From assembly GCA_036346225.1 (NCBI GenBank), contig JARFIW010001343.1, positions 248,001-312,000 of the forward strand: a stretch of 64,000 nt of DNA. The letters are read 5' to 3'. The DNA comes from Platerodrilus igneus (taxonomy: Eukaryota > Arthropoda > Insecta > Coleoptera > Lycidae). How positions within the stretch are numbered: position 1 is the stretch's first letter; each line of letters begins with the position of its first letter. A program made the translations under genes and the position numbers. Positions 42,412 through 54,270 of the stretch are shown here, in pieces. The notes below the pieces were generated by a model. That model worked only from the letters and a program-made list of their open reading frames with translations, did not search any database and was not told where the DNA came from.

Positions 42412-44783
42412 CAGAATGGCGTTTCTACTCCCGCCGCCTCTGTTTCTTATCCTTTCCACATTCTTTTTTGCACATTTTCCTTTCACGTATGTGTCCTTCC
42501 ACATTCTGCCTTCCACTCAATGCTTCTTTGCTCCTTCCATAATTTTCCTTCCACAACTTACCTTCCACATTTTTCCTTTCATGCCGTTTTTATGCTGTAG
42601 ATGTCTGCATCATCGGTTAACAGACACTTCTAGACTAAACAATTAGACGTTTAATTGTCTTTTAATTACCCCACCACTTTTTTCGCCGTCATGTCCATTT
42701 AGGGCATTTACGCCATTTTTCTGCCTAGTGTCAGCTACATAACCCTTTACCTTTTAAGATAATACCACCTAACAATAAAAACGCAATAAAGATGATAAGA
42801 TTTATTATGTGTCATGTAAATCTCTTAATAAATCAATTATACATCTTTGACAATCGTGATAATAACATCATTAAAAGTAATATGAATGATAAGTTACAAA
42901 TAGGTAAAACAAACTTTGTGGAAAAGTATCATAATTTCTGAAATTTATACAAATTTTGTACTAGCATACACTGTAATATCCAGAATCAACCGAAACGATA
43001 ATATCCAATTTTCTAAATAATTCTAGGAATTGGTTGGATGACAAATAATTATTTCCAACAACGACAAATAATTCGCATTGCTGCTATGTGGAAGAAAAAA
43101 CGTGAAAGGAAGATGTAGAAGGAGAAAGGTGGAAGGAAGTATGTGAAAGGAAATATGTGGAAAGGAAAATGTGAAAGATAGAATGTGCAAGAAAAAATGT
43201 GAAAGGAAATACTTGGGAGGACAATGTGGAAGTCGAATGTAAAAGGTAAAAAAAAATGTGTAAGATAAAAAATATATACCCAAGATTTAACAACGCAGCC
43301 TCATTCTCCAGTAAATAAAGAAAAATGAGAACTTGTAGATCCTCAGTATATTAAATACTATTGGATCGAGAAGTTCAAGTTAAAAAAAAAAGATTTTTCT
43401 TGTGTTATAAGTGATGTAATAGTGCCACAATTAACCTACATTAATTAGTTGGTAGGACGAACGTACAAGTTGGGTTACTTAAACCAAATTCTTATCACCA
43501 CATGGAAGTTGGATTTGCTTTATACGGTGGTTTTCAACCCATCATCAGAGTTCTTTGCTGTAATGAAATGTATGCAAACTACTCAGTAAAAATGGGATAC
43601 ATAAATGCAGGACTTTGTTTACTCTTCAAGCAGAATTTAAAATTAGATTATTTATTCAAAGTTTAAAACAAATCAGATTAAATTGACTAGCTTGTGTCGG
43701 AGGTGTTGTTGACATACGATTGGATCGAAAATTCAAATTAAAACTGATTACCGATACATGTAATATATGGGTGGTAAACAATTTTGAAGATAAGAATTCG
43801 TTCGATTCAAAAATTGAGAAAGACCAGTCTGCTATTGTTTTGAATAGGTATGAGTGCTTCAAGCTATGCGGCAATTAATATGCTATAAAATGAAAGAATT
43901 GAATTGTAGATGCTTTTCAAAATTTTAAGAAAAGTTTGTAGATGATATAACGAATGTAACTGGAAACATAACAGATGAAGAGCGGGTTGACATCGAGAGT
44001 CGTGCGAGTAACTAATTATAATAATAATAATAGCAGCAATGCAAATTATTTGACGTTATTGGAAATAATTATTTGTCATTCAACCAATTTCTAGAAGATG
44101 TAGGTGTGAGACAATCGTCCATGCAATGATTTAGAAGATTTGGTGTTTCCGATTCGGTTGGTTCCGGATATCACAGTGGAAGATAGTATAAAACTTGTAT
44201 ATTTCAGAAATTATAATATTTTTTTATAAAGTTTGTTTTATCTATTTGTAACTTATTATACATATTATTTTTAATTATGATGTTATTAGACGGATTGTCA
44301 CAGATGTAAAATTAATTCATTAAGAGATGTACATGACGCATTATTAAATTTTAATATTTTTTGTTGCGTTTTTATTGTTAGGTGGTACTACATTAAAAAA
44401 TAAATGGTTATGTAGTTGACACTGGGTAGTCAAAAGACGGTAGTTGTGGCGTAGTTAAAAAATGGTGCCTGTGACGCATTGACAGAAAATTGACATATGC
44501 GCCTTAAATGGATGTTACCGTGAAAAAGTGGTGGGGTAACAAAAAAAAATTATACGACTAATTGTCTGTTGAATGATGCACACTCTAGAACGTAAAAACG
44601 GCATGGAAGGAAAATGTGTAAGGAAAATGTGGAAGGAAGAATATGGAAGGAAAATGTAGAAGAAGGACGTGGATGGAAAAAGTGGAAGAAAAATGTGGAA
44701 AGTGGAAGGAATAATTTGGGAGATAGAAGGTGGAAATTGAAAAGATAAGAGGCGGCAGAAGTAGATATTCCATTCTGGGTCTA
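42412..44783. mobile_element. Inverted-repeat element, copy A, with ~600-bp ends containing a minisatellite
   Basis: The left end (42412-about 43000) and right end (about 44190-44783) are inverted copies. Each holds, from outside in, 'cagaatgg...ctactcccgccgcc', a (GGAAGGAAAATGTG)-type minisatellite, 'atgccgtttt', then 'ttaccccaccactttt' and 'cctaacaataaaaacgc'. The interior has remnants of an unknown protein on the plus strand (around 43700-43990: 'LDRKFKLKLITDTCNIW', 'FEDKNSFDSKIEKDQ') that is also found in copy B. Another minisatellite block lies at 43085-43260. Non-autonomous and family unknown. Confidence 0.65.
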
Positions 44784-46611
44784 CTCAGAGCTCGTTTTGA
44801 TGTTCCCCACAAATGGTTATTGCATTTTAGACAATAAGTAGTAGTTATTCTTCTTTTGAGGTGGGGCATATATGACAATAGGTTCTTCGACCCTTTTGAT
44901 CTTGCATTTCAGGCCTTTTACTGTAATGATCCTATACATCTGGGAAAAAGCTTGTCTCATATATACCTCAAACATGAAGATTTTGCCGGACAAAGGCTTT
45001 CCTCCATGAGATATTACATTGTGTGAATATAAGATACGCGAGTTTATGCAAGCCATATTTATCATATTATAGAAAACACATTTACCGTCGTTTTGTTTTT
45101 AGGTTACAACTCATATTGGCACACATTTGATCGAACATGTCTACTGTCTCTTTTTTTGAGTTGTAACGGTGGATGATTACAGGTTTGTATGTGGTTTTAT
45201 TTAATAAGATTGTTAGGTGCATAGAGGATAATAAGATTGTCGGGTTATTTGACTTTGGTTTGTAAGATAGCAGAGAGGTATTACTGTTACTAAATGTGAA
45301 TAAGGAAGTATTCACTTGGTGTTCTTTGCTATTTTCTATAAACTGTTGTGGGATCTGTTTTTCTTCAAAGTTTTAAGTGCCGTTAATTTATATGGGTTTT
45401 GATGTCATTTTTCTGTTAGAAAGATACTCGAAAACCAGTTTATCCATGGTAATGTTTCTGTTGGAACAGTGGATAGATTTAGTCAATATTTTAACGCAGA
45501 ACTTTGCAAATGAACGTCCGAATGTGTTAGTATCTTTCTCGACATATAAAAGTGCATCAATAAGGTATTTGGTAGAAGCATTGTATGGTAAAATAAATTA
45601 TATGCCATACTTGGGCAGCTTGCTGGGTAAATACGTACAAAATGGGCATCTTCCTCAAAACCCCACCAGCTGCTCATCTATTGTCACGTATGGGCTTGGT
45701 TTGTTAGATGGTCTGAACACTTCTATAAAATTGTTCCAAATTTCTGATATTGATGCCGTTCTACTTATTTCTCTTCTTTCATATCTAGACTGTTTATCAC
45801 CAAATCGCAAGCAGGATGAGAGAAAATCAATACTCTTGAAACCCATAGAGGTTTAATATTGTGAACCACAAAATGTAGTATCAAGCATTACTTCAGACGA
45901 AAGAGGATTGTCTTTCAGACCTGCAGCAAGTATATATAACCCAAATAGGGTGTTTAGTTCATATAAATTTGTTTCAGATAGTTTCAGATTGAATTTTACA
46001 ATGTCATCGAGCTATTTCTATATGTTCGTTTGTGTGAATGAGTACTTTATTTAGTTTAGAATCTGTCTATAACGTCTGCAATGCATGTAAAAGACCGATG
46101 ATGTTTCGCAGTGGTGCAATTGATCATGGTTTTATATAGACAATGTTCCAAGAAGAAGTTTCGCCCAATGAAGCTGATTTTGTTTTTCATTCCTACTCAT
46201 TTTTACCATACAACACGGATTCGTTTGGAATAATTATGTAGTTTTTGGATTTGGATGAGTTTGTGCTTGGAGAACCAAAACTGAAAAAGAAATAACAAAT
46301 CAATTTCACAAAACAAAATATAACCGATAGATTTATTTCATCTTGTAAGATTCTTTGAGAGACGACTTCCCTAACCAGTTTAGTAACTTTTATTTTCTTT
46401 TTGCTTTGTAATGTGAAATCATTCTGTTCATTGTTGTCTTTTTGAAAACTCTATTTAGGTTATTTTCAAATTCTTGGTCTACTAAACGTACTCCTTACGG
46501 ACCAGACAGGCTTTTCCGTTTCATCACTTTCTGACATATTTTATTGCTTCAAATTATTTTCCAATTCAACAATATTTAAAGTTCTTCATCCGATAAGCCT
46601 TTTATAGCCAT
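44784..46611 (-). pseudogene. piggyBac-type transposase, broken
   Basis: ATG at 46611 gives 'KGLSDEEL' and then a TAA. Further down, the frames carry 'LFGLYILAAGLKDNP', 'SIDFLSSCLRFGDKQSRYER', 'ISEIWNNFIEVF' and 'YVTIDEQLVGF' (first catalytic Asp region), then 'AKYG'-type sequence in another frame (45650-45600), 'KPVIIHRYNSKKETVDMFDQ' (third Asp region, 45200), and after a shift at about 45080 'INMACINSRILYSHN' and 'MRQAFSQMYR'. The C-terminal cysteine motif 'TYCLKCNNHLW' runs into copy A's end. The order fits the DDE_Tnp_1_7 (piggyBac) family. TTAA ends cannot be placed. Confidence 0.8.
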
Positions 46612-46955
46612 AATATTTGACCAAAAACTTATGATTATACAGCAGTAGCCAAGACAATTATGAACGTAATGGTGCCGACATGTAAAATGTACACCACACT
46701 ATACACATATACAGTATCGACACATAAATATTACGCATCAACTGTTAATTAGAAGCTCATTACTAAAACTTGAGTGCCGCCGCGATTTGATGTACTAGAT
46801 AATAGATGCTCTAAAGTACTGTTATAGTGGTAGGGTCATAGCTTCAAAGACATGGGCCGAATATGAACAGTTTAATACACTACACGTAACTTTTACGTAC
46901 GAAGCTGTTCTTGGGTTAAAAGAAAATTGTATTAAATGCAATATAGGTATTGCAG

Positions 46956-47021
46956 GAAACTGCTTCAAACGAAGTCGGACCATTTCAGATGCCAAACGAC
47001 AGTACTCAAATGGAAACAGAA
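46956..47021 (+). CDS. 66-nt coding micro-exon of an unknown gene
   Basis: Preceded by acceptor 'ggtattgcag' and followed by donor GTAAGT (47022). It encodes 22 residues in phase 0 ('ETASNEVGPFQMPNDSTQ', 'METE'). The next exon is 46 nt away. See the neighbouring entry; the gene is not recognised. Confidence 0.45.
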
Positions 47022-47067
47022 GTAAGTATAAAAATAAATGGTATTAAATTCAGTTTAAAAATTACAG

Positions 47068-47136
47068 GACATTTCTTCAAATGCTGTCACATCATCACAT
47101 ATACCAATGGTGAATGCTCAAATAGATACGGTGGGG
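47068..47136 (+). CDS. 69-nt coding micro-exon of the same unknown gene
   Basis: Preceded by acceptor 'aaaattacag' (intron 47022-47067, 46 nt) and followed by donor GTAAGT (47137). It encodes 23 residues in phase 0 ('DISSNAVTSSHIPMVNAQ', 'IDTVG'). Both exons are multiples of three and bounded by consensus sites, so skipping either keeps frame. The Ser/Asn/Thr-rich composition suggests a disordered segment. The rest of the gene is not found. Confidence 0.45.
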
Positions 47137-47149
47137 GTAAGTAGAAGGA

Positions 47150-47400
47150 AAACGTAAATTCTAGACCCTCTCTCTCTGCACTCAGCACCTTTCGCGGTCC
47201 ACCCCCACCTTCTCCCCACCACTAATGTCAAAACTGTCACGTTGACAGGGGTCATTTTGACAGATGTCATGTTGACAGATGTCATTTTACAGCTATCACT
47301 TTAAAAATCTGCCTTTTTACGCCACTTTCACAATCCGTCATTTTTTCTTGTCACCTTGACAACCCACCATTTTTTCTTACGTGACGGTTTTTGACTTACT
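47150..47400. repeat. Subterminal repeat cluster (TGACA/TGTCA) of a transposon end
   Basis: 'gtcattttgacagatgtcat', 'gttgacagatgtca' and related TGTCA words recur about every 20 bases. The style resembles the ends of the 42412 and 47690 elements ('cgtcattttt', 'ctgtcaatacgtcac'), so this is probably another terminal fragment. Confidence 0.45.
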
Positions 47401-47474
47401 CTGTATATATTCACTTTTTCGTTAGCCCGTATGTACATTTCCACATACTTACGTAACACAGTTGTTAGAGAAAA

Positions 47475-47548
47475 ACTTTTAGAATTGCGTGGTTCAAACC
47501 AGAATCACCTGCATGTAAAGCGAATGCCCTATCCACTAGACCAGCAAG
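47475..47548 (-). mobile_element. tRNA-like pseudogene or SINE head
   Basis: On the minus strand 'gctggtctagtggatagggc' resembles a Pol III A box and D arm, and 'ggtttgaacc' a B box and T arm, at tRNA-like spacing. The acceptor and anticodon stems do not pair well, so it is not a working tRNA gene. Confidence 0.45.
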
Positions 47549-47689
47549 TTAATAGATATAATTATTTGTAGCTCTCTTATTATTGTTAAATATACAGATC
47601 CTATTTTAATGTAGATTAACTTAAAGGCACTTAGCCCAAAATTTTATATAGACTTGTATATTTTTATTAACGAGCACCACTAAGCCACA

Positions 47690-49345
47690 TAATTTGCAAA
47701 GTGTGCACGCTAGACATCTACATCGATCAACAGACACTTTTAGACTGAACAATTTGAGATTTAACTTTATTTTAATTACCCCACCTTTCTACATAATTAC
47801 GGACATCGTTTTCTGTCAATACGTCACAGACACCATTTTTTAAATACGTCATCTTTGGACTACCTAACCCTTTACTTTTTTAATATAGTACCCCTAACAA
47901 AAAAAAAACTCAATTAAGACTTTGTTTACTAAATGTGTGATGTACATCTTTGATAGGTAAAACAAACTTCATTATAATGTTATTAAATATATACTAGCAT
48001 TCACTGTGATAGTCTGAGTCGGGAATGCCTTATCTTCTAAATAATTGCGTGAGCATTGTCCCACACGTACATCTTTTACGAATTGGTTTGTATGGCAAAT
48101 AATTATTTCCAATAACATTAAATATTTCGCATTGTTGCTATCATTAAATAAATATTTATTCACAAGACTCTTGTTTTCTTTCCAATACGATGTTAACTTG
48201 CTTTTCATCTGTCATGTTTGCAGTTATATTTGTTATATCATTTACAAACTTCGCATAAAAATCTGAAAAGCCTCTACAATTTAATTTTTCCATTTTATAA
48301 CATATTAATTTTTGAAACAATAATATTTTGGACTTTCTCAACTTTTAAATCGAACAATTTCTCATCTTGAAATTTATTTACCGTCCATATATTACATGTT
48401 TCTGCAATCAACTGTACTTTGAATTTACGATCCAATTGTATGTCAAGAACACCTCCTCCATTAGCTAGTCCATTTCATCTGACGTGTTGCGACTCTTGAA
48501 CAAATTTTCTAATTTTAAATTCCACTTAGGAATTCGAGAACTCCCTACATTCGAAGTAGTCCATCTTTTCTACATGGTTTGCACACATTCCAGTACAGTA
48601 AACAACTTGAATGACGGGTTGAAGACCACATTATAAAGCAAACCTAACTTCCACAGCTTGGTGATGAGAATTTAATTTAAAGTCACCTAACATAGCTTGT
48701 TTCATTAATTATTTTGGGGTATAGGTTTATATATTCTATAGCATCTATTATTTCTAAAACATCTGGTAATCGTTCTTCACACTACATTTCTCACTTATAA
48801 TAGTTATCACTTTGATTTCCATTTATTTCTAAATCGTCCTTCATATTTTCGATTGAATTTTTCTTCACATGGTCCTCTATATTTTCTTCTACCTTTTTCT
48901 GAAGACATTCTAACATTGCTTTTAGTAAAAAATTTGTATATTCCATATGATAGTTATTATTTTTAACTAAATTCCTCTAAATTTTAATGTCCTTTTTCTA
49001 TTGTATATCTTGAATCTTCATTCATAATTTTTCTTAAATGTAAGCAATATTGTTAAAACCTTTACCCTTCATACTGTCACCAAATCATTAAAGCTTTTAA
49101 CAACATTTTATAGAATAATTAATACGGATATTATAGAATTAAAAATAAAGAAACTATTGCAATTTTCTTTATTTTGTGCCGCCAGATGTGCTGTATTTAC
49201 TTTACTAAACGGTAGAATATGAGATTTAAATATGTGTAAGGCGGAAGATGGATTATGGAAGGTAAGATGTGAAAGGTAGAAAGTGGGAGGTAAAATGTAA
49301 ATAGTAAAATGTGAAAGGAAGGAAAATGTGGAAGAAGCCATAATA
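47690..49345. mobile_element. Inverted-repeat element, copy B, related to copy A
   Basis: The left end repeats copy A's 'caacagacacttttagact...aattaccccacc' block. The right end (49220-49345) has the same GGAAGG/TGTGAAAGG minisatellite. The minus-strand interior (about 47972-48700) encodes fragments of the protein seen in copy A ('VGSSRIPKWNLKLENLFKSR', 'HVIYGR', 'LNCRGFSDFYAKFVNDITN', 'MLLEIIICHTNQFVKDV'), with stops. The transposase type is not identified. Confidence 0.55.
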
Positions 49346-49824
49346 TTTATTTTGAACTAGAAATTCTGTTTTAAGTTTAGATCTTTATATAAACTTTTTA
49401 TGCCGAGATTTTTTGGTTAAAATAGAAAATGTTACTATCTGATAAAATCTACAAGTAAAACTTTTCACAAAAGTTATGATTAGTAGTTAAATACGTCTAT
49501 TTTCTTGTTGTTAAATGTGTCAGCAAAATTTTGTGTTATATCCATTACAAAAAGATATTGTTTCGCAATCTTCCCGTGTAAAGTTTCCATTCTGTATGTT
49601 AGTCCATACATTTATAATAAATTAGTTTTTAATTTATAAACGTTTTCTTAGCGTATAAAGATTTGATGGGTCCAAATTTCCTTAGAAGTCCGAATCTGCA
49701 ATTAATTTAACTTTTGACTAACCCATGGCCAAAACCTCAAAATTCCCAAAAAAAATAGTACACTTCACTTTAAGAATTTAAATTACTTATAAATAAATAG
49801 TTACACTACTAGCTATGACGCGCC

Positions 49825-51300
49825 GTTTATGTCTATAATAAATACCAAAATATATATATTTTTTCCTAATATATATGTAAAATATTTTGTAACGAAGTTT
49901 CTTAAAGAGCAGAGGGGATGCACGATCAATAATATGCTACAGATAGAGACGGGTATAAAACCATTGGTTTCAAAACGCACGTATTCAATCCACGTGGACT
50001 CATGCGAGGCGGTCAGCAATATATATTTTATATAACTCAAGTGGGGTTGGAACGCGACATCTAATATGCATAAGACAGGGATAAAAATATTACAGGCGGA
50101 GTTTTATGACGACACAGGACTGTATCATTGGTTGCAATAGATAGTTTTACAACGGACGAACACGCGACAGGTGAAAGCACTTTTTCGGATTATATAGCGA
50201 GTCCACGAGGTAAATTTCTGGAAGCTTTGAGTCAGTTAGATTAAAATTTGCAAAAGTATTATTTTAAATTAAGTATTTCGCGTGAAGAGTGGCCGAGTAA
50301 TGGCATTTTAACAGTATAAATACTCGGAGAGAATGGGGCTCGCTCTCTTTTGATTCTCGTTGCTTCTCTTTGTATTTTCATCGCTTTTGACTACGTATAA
50401 TAATCAACCGACGTTATAGTAGAGGCTTGTAAGTATTGAAAAATTTTATAAATTCATAAAAAGTAGTATTAACACTTATAACGTGGTAAGTTGAGTCCTT
50501 GTAGTTATTAACGTATGTAGTGTCGAGTGAATTAAATTAACCTAGGTTCAACTAATACCATAACAAGCTAATAAAGCAATAAACAAAAGTATAATATACG
50601 TGAATTTGGATGCTCGGATGGAATGGTAATTGGTAGCACGGAACTCGGCGTATACTGAGGTTATCATCTATAAATATCTGGTGGATCAGAGCGCATAGTC
50701 ACAAAGCCAAAGGGTTCTGGAGGATAGAGAATTATCGAAAGAGATGGAGAGTTGAGGCATTTTCCAGGTACGTCGTTTGAATTTGCTGTTATTTGATAAA
50801 CTGTTGGAATTATTTGTGATGTGTGAGTGAACTTTGGGGGTCATTTATGGTTATTTAACGTATCGGAAAAGATACGTGTACTTGACAATTATTAGGGTAT
50901 TTTAAATATTGAAAAAAGGTGTATCTAAAGCTTACTAAATTTCATTATGAATTTAGATTGGATTGTTAAGGGTACATGGGTTAGTAATTTTATGCAAGGT
51001 GAAAGGCATACATTAATAAACTGGGTTATTATGAGCTCGCCATACTCCAGTGTGCAATAAATATAGGGTATTATTTGGGGCCAATTTACTCCTGTTGTAT
51101 TAAATGTGTTTGCAATTAAAAATTTAAAATACGGACTTTACAAAAATAGCACTTATTGAGTTGTAATTAGTGTACCGAACTGTATATATCTGTGAATAAT
51201 TGTTTGTAAATAGCGGTAAATAAATATTGTATGATTGTTGTATTATTTGGTGATTTTATCGAATGATGTGTGAGTGGGAAGGAAGAATGATTGTGAATGT
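49825..51300 (+). repeat. 5' LTR, truncated on its left, with TATA box
   Basis: Matches the 3' LTR over about 1.4 kb at roughly 97% by eye. TATAAATA at 50315-50322 lies before 'ctcggagagaatggggctcg', a likely transcription start region. Left of 49825 the match to the 3' LTR fades, and its first part ('tgttatggattcaaag') is missing, so this copy is truncated. Confidence 0.82.
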
Positions 51301-51447
51301 AGGTATCCGAGAAGAGGGACAGCTGAGCTAGCCAGGGAAGCTGCTGAAGATTGTTGCAGCAGAGGAAACGGGTAAAAATATTTATAAATTTTATTTGTTT
51401 TTGAAAATCAGTGTTGACTGGGGCAATGTCAAACCCTTAAGTCGGAT

Positions 51448-51672
51448 CACAGCAATCTTATGACAGCCCAATGTTAGAATTTGAATAGGTTTTAGGGAGA
51501 TTCAGAGACTGACCCCACGATCCACAGCACTCTTATGGACGGCCCAACGATGGGGCTCGAATTTTTGTGAGTCCACAGCAATCTTATATTGGCCCAACGA
51601 TGGGGCACGAATTTTGGTGAGACCACAGCAATCTTATGGCGACCCGAACGTGCGGCTCGAGCTCCAAATAAA
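51448..51672 (+). repeat. Four tandem ~50-bp repeats carrying primer-binding-site-like sequence
   Basis: The unit 'ccacagcaatcttat' followed by a 'tggcgaccc'/'ggcccaacgatggggc' type core and 'tcgaattttggtga' starts at 51448, 51522, 51573 and 51623. The core resembles the TGGCGCCCAACGTGGGGC-type primer-binding site common in arthropod LTR elements. Only one should be needed after the LTR. Confidence 0.7.
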
Positions 51673-51770
51673 ATTTAAGCAATTTTATTCCAGGAAACTG
51701 GCGATCTGAGAGAGAGAGTCTGTCTGAGATAAATTTAAAAATAAATTTTGAGTATGTGTGAGTGATTTGA

Positions 51771-53179
51771 ATGTGTATGCAGAGAAAGGAGTGGTTAAGA
51801 AGTCAAGAAGTGAAAATTGGAAGTGACGACAGTGCCTTATTTGATAAAGCAGGAAAAATGGAGGAAGCTGGAGGTAGTAGGGATCAGTCGAGGACGGAGT
51901 CAGGAGACCAAGGAAATGAATTAATTTTGAGAATCCTAGAAAGAATGAATGCAGAATGGAATAGGAAATTTGATCAAATGAATGAGACGCTGAGTAAGGT
52001 GAGAGAAATTGGTGAAGAATCAAAACGAAAAATGGAAAAGATGAATGAGACATTAACAGGAGTTAGGGAAACACTAAGTGAAAAAATAGATAAGACATAT
52101 AAAGAAATTTCGGATTTTAAAAATAGCTTGACCATAAAAATGGCGGAAGTAGAAAATAGGGTAGATAAAAATGAGCGTGACATTAGAGGTTTGAATCAGG
52201 AAATGGGACAATTACGAACAGAAGTAAGGATTTTCTGTGAGGACGAGATTAATGCTAAAATGACAGAAGTAACGGACTCATGTAAGGATCAGTTAGGTAG
52301 GGTCGAGAGAGAAGTGACCGGAATTAAACAAAGTGTAGCAACTTTGATGGGAGATGGTCCAAAATTTGTAACAGGTAATATGTCGCTGGATCAACAAATG
52401 AAATTTTATGGGGAAAGTAGAATAAACCCTCAAATATTCATTAATAACATTAGATGTTTGGTAAATAATTTATATGACGAACAGGCGAAACTTAATGTTG
52501 TGAAAGTTTTATTAAAAGACCATGCTGAAGTTTGGTACAATTTAATCGGACAGGAAATTGACACTTACAATGACTTAAACATTACTGGAGTGACCACAGA
52601 CAGGACCAAGTACGAGACGATCTTATCACAGGTAAATTTAAAGGGGAGTTTGCAGGAAGTAGGGAGCAATATGCTATACGAAAGTATAGCATAGCCAAGC
52701 AACTTAATCCACCACTGACTGATAGACAGATAATTAAATATTTATCACGACATTTTGAGGTTGAGGTGAGGCAACATGTAGCGTTGCAAAATATTGTGGA
52801 CAGAGAGATGTTTTTGGAGTACCTGCAAAGGTATGATGACGTGAATAGTGGACGACCTCGTGAAAGTAGGGAACGACAGGTGAATGCAGTTAGATTTGAG
52901 CAAAGACGGGACAATTATGCAAGATGGGGGACCAATTTTACATACAACAGACAGAACTGGGAACCTAGATGCACGTTTTTCAGGAGCAACAGTTTAGGTA
53001 GGGGACCTGCACCTAGACCGGGGGTAACTAGACAGAACAGTGCACCGGACATAAGGGGGACATCAACAACAAATAGGGAAAGTGACAACACGAACAGAGT
53101 AGAAACGCCAAGGACAGATGCAGAAGTGGTAGTAAGACCAGGACCAAGTAGGGAGACCAGACCTGGACAGGATTTTTAG
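51771..53179 (+). pseudogene. gag of the RT-less LTR retrotransposon, frameshifted
   Basis: Begins at 51771 (or the ATG at about 51858). Residues 50-200 are a long coiled coil ('MNETLSKVREIGEESKRKME', 'VDKNERDIRGLNQEMGQLRT'). A retrotransposon gag capsid-like domain follows: 'MSLDQQMKFYGESRINPQIF', 'VKVLLKDHAEVWYNLIGQ', then after a frameshift at about 52630-52690 'REQYAIRKYSIAKQLNPPLT' and 'IIKYLSRHFEVEVRQHV'. The last part is basic, Arg/Asn/Thr-rich and probably binds RNA; no CCHC knuckle is seen. It ends at 53179 immediately upstream of a protease frame in the -1 register. Confidence 0.82.
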
Positions 53180-53205
53180 ACAAGGACAAACCACTAGACA
53201 TTACT

Positions 53206-54270
53206 GTGTACAAGTATGAACATCCAACGGAATTTTTAAAAATAAAGGAAGAAGTTGAGCCAGAAATAATAGAAAAATTTTGTTTGCCCATAATTGATAT
53301 TAAAATTTTTGAGAAAAATTTAGGAGCACTATTAGATTCAGGAGCTGAGGCGAGTTTAGTATCGGAGGAATTCGTCAATGAAATTAACGATAAAGTGTGT
53401 GACAGGATAATGCCAATAAAAAGAAGTCACCTGGTTGCGCCGAATAAAAAGCAATTTGCTGTTGTAAATAGCATAGTCATTTTAAAAGTAGAGTTAGGTT
53501 CGGTTAGCTGTGAACAGGAATTTATAATTGTACCTGGGTTAAAGTTTAAAGTGATATTAGGGGTCGATTGTATGATGAAGTTACGTGTTATAAATGATAT
53601 GGAGAGGAAAATAGTTAGGATTGGGGATAGGATATTGCCCTGGAAGGCAAGTTATGATGTCACAGAAAATGACATGGGGTTATGTGTTAATGTTATGGAG
53701 GTAGATGAGATAGAAGTAAAAGAGATTGACACCATTAAGTGCCCGGAAGAAAAGTTAGGGGAGGTACAATTGGTAGTGAACGAAGAGGCTGAACGAGTAG
53801 AGGTAAAGTTGAGTGCAACGTTGTTGGAGTATAATGAGTCAGATTTAATAAGAGTAGAGGCGAAAGCAGCATTAGATTACACACAAGAGTTAAAAGTAGG
53901 CATAAGTGAGTTAAGGGGCAAAGATAATATTGGTAATTTGAATTTAGGAGATTTTTATGGGGTGAATATTGTACATGAAGGGTCTAGAAGAGATGAAGAG
54001 TTTTTCATAGAGGGAAAAGAGGAAGATGTTGAGGTAGTATCGTTTGGTTTGTCCGCAGAAAATGAAATAATAGTAAATGAGAAACAGACATGTATAGGGA
54101 CAGAAGAAAAAATAGTTAAGAGTCAGGATAATAGGGATGATTTTATTTTATGTGAAGTAATAGAGATGATAAGTATAGAAATAGAAGGAGGAAAAATAAA
54201 GCTGAAGTGTATTAGAATTGTGAGAAGAAAGACATGGAGGATTAAGAAACAAAAATATAGAGATAGGTGA
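53206..54270 (+). CDS. Retropepsin-like aspartic protease with long C-terminal extension
   Basis: An open frame of 354 codons that in fact reads through from about 53176 in the -1 frame relative to gag, so 53206 is only its first ATG. The active site is 'LGALLDSGAEASLVSEEFV' (D-S-G), followed by 'VPGLKFKVILGVDCMMKL' with the I-L-G strand, as in retropepsins. From about residue 150 there is an acidic extension ('VDEIEVKEIDTIK', 'EEDVEVVSFGLS') of unknown function, ending in a basic tail 'RRKTWRIKKQKYR'. In a complete element the reverse transcriptase would follow; here it is absent. It would process gag. Confidence 0.78.
   Translation: MYKYEHPTEFLKIKEEVEPEIIEKFCLPIIDIKIFEKNLGALLDSGAEASLVSEEFVNEINDKVCDRIMPIKRSHLVAPNKKQFAVVNSIVILKVELGSVSCEQEFIIVPGLKFKVILGVDCMMKLRVINDMERKIVRIGDRILPWKASYDVTENDMGLCVNVMEVDEIEVKEIDTIKCPEEKLGEVQLVVNEEAERVEVKLSATLLEYNESDLIRVEAKAALDYTQELKVGISELRGKDNIGNLNLGDFYGVNIVHEGSRRDEEFFIEGKEEDVEVVSFGLSAENEIIVNEKQTCIGTEEKIVKSQDNRDDFILCEVIEMISIEIEGGKIKLKCIRIVRRKTWRIKKQKYRDR

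Noticed and set aside
42383..42646. Frames rich in Phe, His and Pro (also at 43023-43293, 44585-44878 and 49108-49341)
   Set aside because: They are translations of the GGAAGGAAAATGTG minisatellite.
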